From positions 1,116,001-1,180,000 of the forward strand of contig NZ_JAPEPJ010000002.1 of the NCBI RefSeq assembly GCF_026340255.1: a stretch of DNA of 64,000 nt, read 5' to 3'. Position numbers and translations under genes: made by a program. The stretch comes from Streptomyces sp. NBC_01408 (GTDB taxonomy: Bacteria; Actinomycetota; Actinomycetes; Streptomycetales; Streptomycetaceae). Positions within the stretch are counted from its first letter, which is position 1; every line of letters starts with the position of its first letter. Of the stretch, positions 60,145 to 64,000 are shown piece by piece. A model generated the notes under the pieces. It was not told the DNA's origin, searched no databases, and saw nothing but the letters and a program-made list of their open reading frames with translations.

Positions 60145-61304
60145 CGGCGGGCCAGGTACGCCTGGAAGGCCTTGTAGAGCGCCGTGTTGGCGTATCCGTC
60201 CATCGGGGTCTCCCACTCGCCGAGCGTCTCGACGATCTGTCCGCCGGTGCCGAGCTTCCAGCGCAGCAGCCCGAAGGAACGGTCGTCGGGGTCAAGGGTG
60301 GAGGGTACCCCGCGCATGTCGTACTCCTCCGCGCCGAGGGCGTGGGCGTCGCACATCATGCGCCACTGCAGGGCGTTGCTGGGCCGCACCTCGCGGCGGT
60401 GGTCGGCGGAGGCGCCGGTCTGGTACCAGACCCGGCTGCCGGCCACGATCATCGTGTGCGCGGCGAGGACCTCGCCCTGGTGGACGCCCAGGTAGAGCCG
60501 CATCCGGCCGGGCTCCTCGGCGTTGAGGACCGCGTACTGCTGCTCGTAGTACGCGAGGGAGCGGCCGAGCCGGAAGCCGTCGCGCTCCTCGGTGATCCGC
60601 AGCAGCCGGTAGAACTCGGGGAGGTCTGCGGCGGTGCCGACGACCGTCTCCACACCGGCCTTCGTGGCCTTGCGCACATTGCGCCGCCACTCCTGGTTCA
60701 GTCCGGACCACAGGTCGTCGAGGGAGCGGCCCGCCAGTGGTACGCGGAAGACGTGGCGGGGCTGGGCGTCGCCGTCGCTCTCGCCGCCGCACCGCTTCCA
60801 GCCCCGGGTGCGCAGCCGGTCGGCGAGCGCCGCGCCGACCGGGTCGACCTCGGTGGCCAGCACGTCGGATATCTGCCGTCCTGGCCCGGTGGCGGACTTG
60901 GCGGTGGCGGCGTCCCAGCGGCGGTAGGCGGGGGTGGGACCCATGCGGACGGCGAAGGCGCCGGATGCGCGCAGGTGGCGGATGAACGGGTCGAGCCAGC
61001 GGTCGATGCGCGGGTCGGACCAGTCGGCGACGGGACCTTCGGGCAGATAGGCGAAGTATTTACGGGTGCCGGGGAATTGGCGGTAGAGCACGAGCCCGGC
61101 ACCCTCGATCTCCCCGCCGGGGTAGTGCCATCCGACCCTTTCCGAGCGCCAAAGGTCCTTTACTCCGGCCCAGGAGGGGTACTGGAGAAAGCTCGCCCTG
61201 CCGTGCCGGCCGAGGAATTCCCGGTATTCGGGGACGGACAGGGAACGCACCGTCAGCTCTTGGTCCTGGTGCCGCTGGGCGGGGGTCACGAGCAGTGCGC
61301 ACAT
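60141..61304 (-). CDS. FemX-like peptidoglycan branch aminoacyltransferase
   Basis: Uses aminoacyl-tRNA to add an amino acid (Gly in Streptomyces) to the lipid II stem. 387 residues of the FemAB/GNAT type: YREFLGRHGRASFLQYPSWAGVK, VRMGPTPAYRRW, LNQEWRRNVRKATKAGVE and AHTMIVAGSRVWYQTGAS. GGAAGG before ATG 61304. Cotranscribed with murJ, consistent with lipid II modification before export. Confidence 0.86.
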   Translation of the reverse strand: MCALLVTPAQRHQDQELTVRSLSVPEYREFLGRHGRASFLQYPSWAGVKDLWRSERVGWHYPGGEIEGAGLVLYRQFPGTRKYFAYLPEGPVADWSDPRIDRWLDPFIRHLRASGAFAVRMGPTPAYRRWDAATAKSATGPGRQISDVLATEVDPVGAALADRLRTRGWKRCGGESDGDAQPRHVFRVPLAGRSLDDLWSGLNQEWRRNVRKATKAGVETVVGTAADLPEFYRLLRITEERDGFRLGRSLAYYEQQYAVLNAEEPGRMRLYLGVHQGEVLAAHTMIVAGSRVWYQTGASADHRREVRPSNALQWRMMCDAHALGAEEYDMRGVPSTLDPDDRSFGLLRWKLGTGGQIVETLGEWETPMDGYANTALYKAFQAYLARR

Positions 61305-61473
61305 GGCTGATCGGCCTTCCTGTACGTCTCCTGGGCGGGGATGCACAGGACTCTCACAGCCGTCCGTGACCGAAGCGCGCGGCGATTGTGACCGGACGAT
61401 GACCGTTCTGCTGCGGTCCAGGTCACAACTGAAAGGACGATCTTTTCTGCGGATTACGCAACCTAGAGTCGTG

Positions 61474-61500
61474 CCGTTCGCATCTACATGTGCGAAACGG
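61474..61500 (+). promoter_or_regulatory. Imperfect dyad upstream of the L,D-transpeptidase gene
   Basis: CCGTTCGCA (61474-61482) is inverted as TGCGAAACGG (61491-61500) with one extra base. It lies 33 bp before the start. A TAGAGT -10-like box is at 61464. The 61305-61473 region also must hold the promoter of the divergent femX-like gene. Confidence 0.4.
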
Positions 61501-61532
61501 TTGATACCACCGCTACTCGAAGGGGCCCTTCG

Positions 61533-62723
61533 TTGAGCCGCATACGCCGCACCGCCATGGCGGGTACCGCACTTCTGGCCGCCGCGCTGACCGCCTGCTC
61601 GGGCGGGAGCGGGAGCGGCGCCGCCGACGGCAAGGCCGAGTTGAAGCCGAAGTCCGACATGGCGGTCTCGGTGAACCTGACGGGCGATCAGGTGAAGGCG
61701 GGCGAGCCGGTCACGGTGACCGTGGCCGAGGGCAAGCTGGCCCAGGTGAAGGTGACCGACGCCAAGGGCGCGGAGCTTCCGGGGAAGATAGCCGACGACG
61801 GGAAGACCTGGACCTCGGAGCGCAACGCCGCGCCCGGCGCGGAGTACAAGGTCGAGGCGCAGAACACCGAGAGCCAGAGCGCCACCACGCAGTTCAAGAC
61901 CAGCCCCGCCGACAAGGTGAACAAGGTCTCGATCAACCTGCCCAAGGGCAGCACCGTGGGCGTGGCCATGCCTGTCTCGCTCGTCTTCGACAACCCGGTG
62001 ACGAACAAGGCCGAGGTGGAGAAGCAGCTCAAGGTCACCACCTCGAACAACACCGAGGGCTCCTGGGGCTGGATGAAGGACTACTCCGGCAACGACCGCG
62101 TCGACTGGCGGCCCAAGGAGTACTGGAAGTCCGGCACCGACGTGAAGGTCGACATGAACCTGAACGGCGTGGACTCCGGCAAGGGCGGCGGCCTGTTCGC
62201 CCGGGACTACAACACCGAGTTCAAGATCGGCAAGGACCGGCGGATCGAGGTCAGCCTCGACGCGAAGAAGATGTCGGTGACCGAGGACGGCCAGGCGCTC
62301 AAGACGATCCCGGTCTCGGCGGGCACTCCCGGCGGCAAGAAGGCCTCCTGGTCCGGGAAGATGGTGATCATGACGAAGGAGGGCACCATCCGGATGGACT
62401 CCCAGACGGTGGGCCTGGACGACGCCTACGACAAGATGGTCGACTACTCGATGCGGCTCACCTGGTCCGGCATGTACGCGCATGCCGCACCGTGGAACGC
62501 CGGCAGCTTCGGCCGCGCCAACACCAGTTCGGGCTGCGTGGGGATGAGCGACGGCGACGCGAAGGACTTCTTCGCGCAGTCCCAGATCGGCGACCCCTTC
62601 GAGGTGGTCGGCGGGGGCTCGAAGGGCAACGCCGAGCTGGGCAACGGCTACGGCGAGTGGAACCTGTCCTGGGACGACTGGAAGGCCAAGAGCGCGCTGA
62701 CCGGCGGCGCCCAGAGCGGCTGA
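61533..62723 (+). CDS. L,D-transpeptidase lipoprotein
   Basis: Makes 3-3 cross-links in peptidoglycan. 396 residues from TTG 61533 (SRIRRT... typical start). Lipobox LTAC, lipid Cys22. Two Ig-like domains (about 45-245) precede the YkuD domain with HAAPWN and the catalytic SSGCVGMS (His, Ser, Cys). Divergent from the FemX-like/MurJ genes, so a wall-remodelling cluster together with the two-component system. Confidence 0.91.
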   Translation: MSRIRRTAMAGTALLAAALTACSGGSGSGAADGKAELKPKSDMAVSVNLTGDQVKAGEPVTVTVAEGKLAQVKVTDAKGAELPGKIADDGKTWTSERNAAPGAEYKVEAQNTESQSATTQFKTSPADKVNKVSINLPKGSTVGVAMPVSLVFDNPVTNKAEVEKQLKVTTSNNTEGSWGWMKDYSGNDRVDWRPKEYWKSGTDVKVDMNLNGVDSGKGGGLFARDYNTEFKIGKDRRIEVSLDAKKMSVTEDGQALKTIPVSAGTPGGKKASWSGKMVIMTKEGTIRMDSQTVGLDDAYDKMVDYSMRLTWSGMYAHAAPWNAGSFGRANTSSGCVGMSDGDAKDFFAQSQIGDPFEVVGGGSKGNAELGNGYGEWNLSWDDWKAKSALTGGAQSG

Positions 62724-62782
62724 AGGCCGGCCGCCGGCCCGCCCCTCGACTTGACTCTTGTTCAATTGTTACCAGTACGTAA

Positions 62783-62808
62783 CTTACTGGCGGGTTACCT
62801 CCAGTAAG
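62783..62808 (+). promoter_or_regulatory. Inverted repeat CTTACTGG/CCAGTAAG before the secreted hydrolase
   Basis: Arms at 62783-62790 and 62801-62808, spacer 10 bp; a further CCAGTA half-site at 62772. AT-rich relative to surroundings; 58 bp upstream of the ATG. Probable operator. Confidence 0.5.
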
Positions 62809-62865
62809 GCCCTCCCGTTACCGTCGGGTCACTTTGACACCCCCGGCGTACGCGAGGAGTGACCG

Positions 62866-64000
62866 ATGGAACGCACCACCACCGCCGCGGCCGTGGCAGC
62901 TCTGCTGGCGGCAGCCGCCCTGGGCCTGGCCCCCCACCAGGCACAGGCGGCTCCCGCACCCGCCGCCGTCGTCGGCGCAGCGGCCCCGGCCGCTTCCCCG
63001 GAACTGCGCTTCCACGACATTCCGGGCTCCGGCGGCATCACCCTCAAGGGCAACGTCTTCACGCCGGCCGACGCCGTGGACGGCCGGAAGTACCCGCTGA
63101 TCGTGCTGCCCACCAGCTGGGGCATGCCGCAGATCGAATACATCGCCCAGGCCAAGAAGCTCGCCGACTCCGGCTACGTCGTGGTCAGTTACACCTCCCG
63201 GGGCTTCTGGCTCTCCGGCGGCGAGATCGAGGTGGCCGGCCCGCCGGACATCGCCGACGTCTCCGCCGTCATCGACTGGGCCCTCGCCCACACCCCCGCC
63301 GACGCGGACCGCATCGGGCTGGGCGGGGTCTCGTACGGCGCGGGCATCAGCCTGCTGGCCTCCGCGCACGACCCGCGCATCAAGGCCGTGGTCGCGCTCA
63401 GCGGCTGGGCCGACCTCATCGAGTCCATCTACTCCGGCCGCACCCAGCACCTCCAGGCGGCCGGGATGCTCGGCGCCGCCGGCTATCTCACCGGCCGGCC
63501 CGGCCCCGAACTCCAGGCACTCCTCGGCGACTTCCTCGGCTCCCGGCTGGACCGGGAGCCGCAGATGATCGAGTGGGGGAAGAAGCGGTCCGCCGCCGAG
63601 AAGGTGGACCGGATCAACGCCAACGGCGCCGCGATCATGCTGGGCAACGCCTGGGGCGACACGATCTTCCCGCCCAACCAGTACGCGGAGTTCTTCGAGA
63701 AGCTCACCGGCCCCAAGCGCCTGGAGTTCCGCCCCGGCGACCACGCCACCGCCGAGGCCTCCGGCCTGCTCGGCCTGCCCAACGACACCTGGACCAACGC
63801 CCACCGCTGGTTCGACCGCTACCTCAAGGGCGAGCGCAACGGGATCGACACCGAGGCCCCCGTCCAGCTGAAGTCCCGCAGCACCGACGGCTACGAGGGC
63901 TACGCCGACTGGAAGTCGGTCGGCTCCGCAGGCTCCGAGAGACTCGCGCTCTCCGACAGCGAGCACCTCTTCGCCAATGTCGACTCCGGCGCCAACGGCG
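62866..64000 (+). CDS. Secreted alpha/beta hydrolase (CocE/X-Pro dipeptidyl peptidase type), 3' end cut
   Basis: 378 codons visible, no stop before the window end. Signal peptide MERTTTAAAVAALLAAAALG with likely cleavage after HQAQA. Nucleophile elbow GLGGVSYGAGISLL (Ser in GxSxG), upstream VVVSYTSRGFWLSGGE and D-rich ADVSAVIDWAL; acid and His expected in GNAWGDTIFPP and RPGDHATAE. Resembles CocE/NonD-type hydrolases acting on esters or X-Pro peptides. GAGGAG eight bases before ATG 62866. Confidence 0.87.
   Translation, partial: MERTTTAAAVAALLAAAALGLAPHQAQAAPAPAAVVGAAAPAASPELRFHDIPGSGGITLKGNVFTPADAVDGRKYPLIVLPTSWGMPQIEYIAQAKKLADSGYVVVSYTSRGFWLSGGEIEVAGPPDIADVSAVIDWALAHTPADADRIGLGGVSYGAGISLLASAHDPRIKAVVALSGWADLIESIYSGRTQHLQAAGMLGAAGYLTGRPGPELQALLGDFLGSRLDREPQMIEWGKKRSAAEKVDRINANGAAIMLGNAWGDTIFPPNQYAEFFEKLTGPKRLEFRPGDHATAEASGLLGLPNDTWTNAHRWFDRYLKGERNGIDTEAPVQLKSRSTDGYEGYADWKSVGSAGSERLALSDSEHLFANVDSGANG

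Noticed and set aside
1..64000. tRNA, rRNA or riboswitch genes
   Set aside because: No cloverleaf, rRNA or known riboswitch core was recognised by eye; a covariance-model search would be needed to be sure.

Overview
The window is very GC-rich, has a strong codon bias with G/C in third positions, uses GTG and TTG starts freely and chains genes through GTGA/ATGA overlaps. Together with two SpoIIE-type phosphatases, a PucR regulator, MurJ/FemX-like envelope genes and F420-type enzymes this points to a Streptomyces (or very close actinomycete) chromosome, probably away from the core because of the many scars, paralogues and accessory enzymes. No rRNA, tRNA or CRISPR array was seen.

Layout. 1-1.5 kb: psd-pssA phospholipid genes. 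1.5-8.2 kb: a five-gene branched-chain-amino-acid-type ABC importer (livF-G-H-M and binding protein, minus strand) divergent from a PucR regulator. 8.4-10.5 kb: an Ada/AlkA fusion plus Ogt alkylation-repair operon. 10.5-14.5 kb: small hypothetical protein, Nudix hydrolase, BCCT osmolyte transporter and glycerate kinase. 14.8-19.7 kb: two convergent PAS/GAF/SpoIIE phosphatases. 20-23 kb: aminotransferase plus DMT exporter, divergent from an Lrp regulator. 23-29.2 kb: macro-domain protein, phytoene-dehydrogenase-like flavoprotein, inositol-phosphatase family enzyme, arylamine N-acetyltransferase and an XRE regulator/membrane protein pair around a 43-bp palindrome.

29.1-39 kb is the most unusual stretch. 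A methyltransferase, two FAD-linked oxidases whose first 869 bp are identical but for one base and lie as inverted repeats around a cytochrome P450, a truncated LysR gene joined to the tail of an amidohydrolase gene, and an FHA-domain/FAD-monooxygenase fusion divergent from a transmembrane Ser/Thr kinase. It looks like a small oxidative tailoring locus without a visible scaffold synthase, reshaped by recombination and possibly under phospho-signalling control.

39-44.1 kb: a minus-strand operon for the lower reductive pyrimidine pathway (beta-ureidopropionase, class III aminotransferase, dihydropyrimidinase, F420-type luciferase-like oxidoreductase), ending against a beheaded HAD phosphatase. 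44.2-47 kb: a 746-residue repeat-mosaic protein and a PPOX/F420 protein. 47-48.8 kb: an IS200/IS605-family element with tnpA and an apparently intact tnpB. 48.8-53.5 kb: TetR/DUF4386 pair with a clear operator-promoter, XRE/methionine aminopeptidase pair with an AT-rich multi-site operator, gamma-glutamyltransferase. 53.6-64 kb: hypothetical membrane protein, P450, a response regulator-histidine kinase-lipoprotein operon, MurJ and a FemX-like transferase divergent from an L,D-transpeptidase lipoprotein, and the start of a secreted alpha/beta hydrolase cut by the window end.

All calls are from reading the sequence and general family knowledge; no database search was possible.
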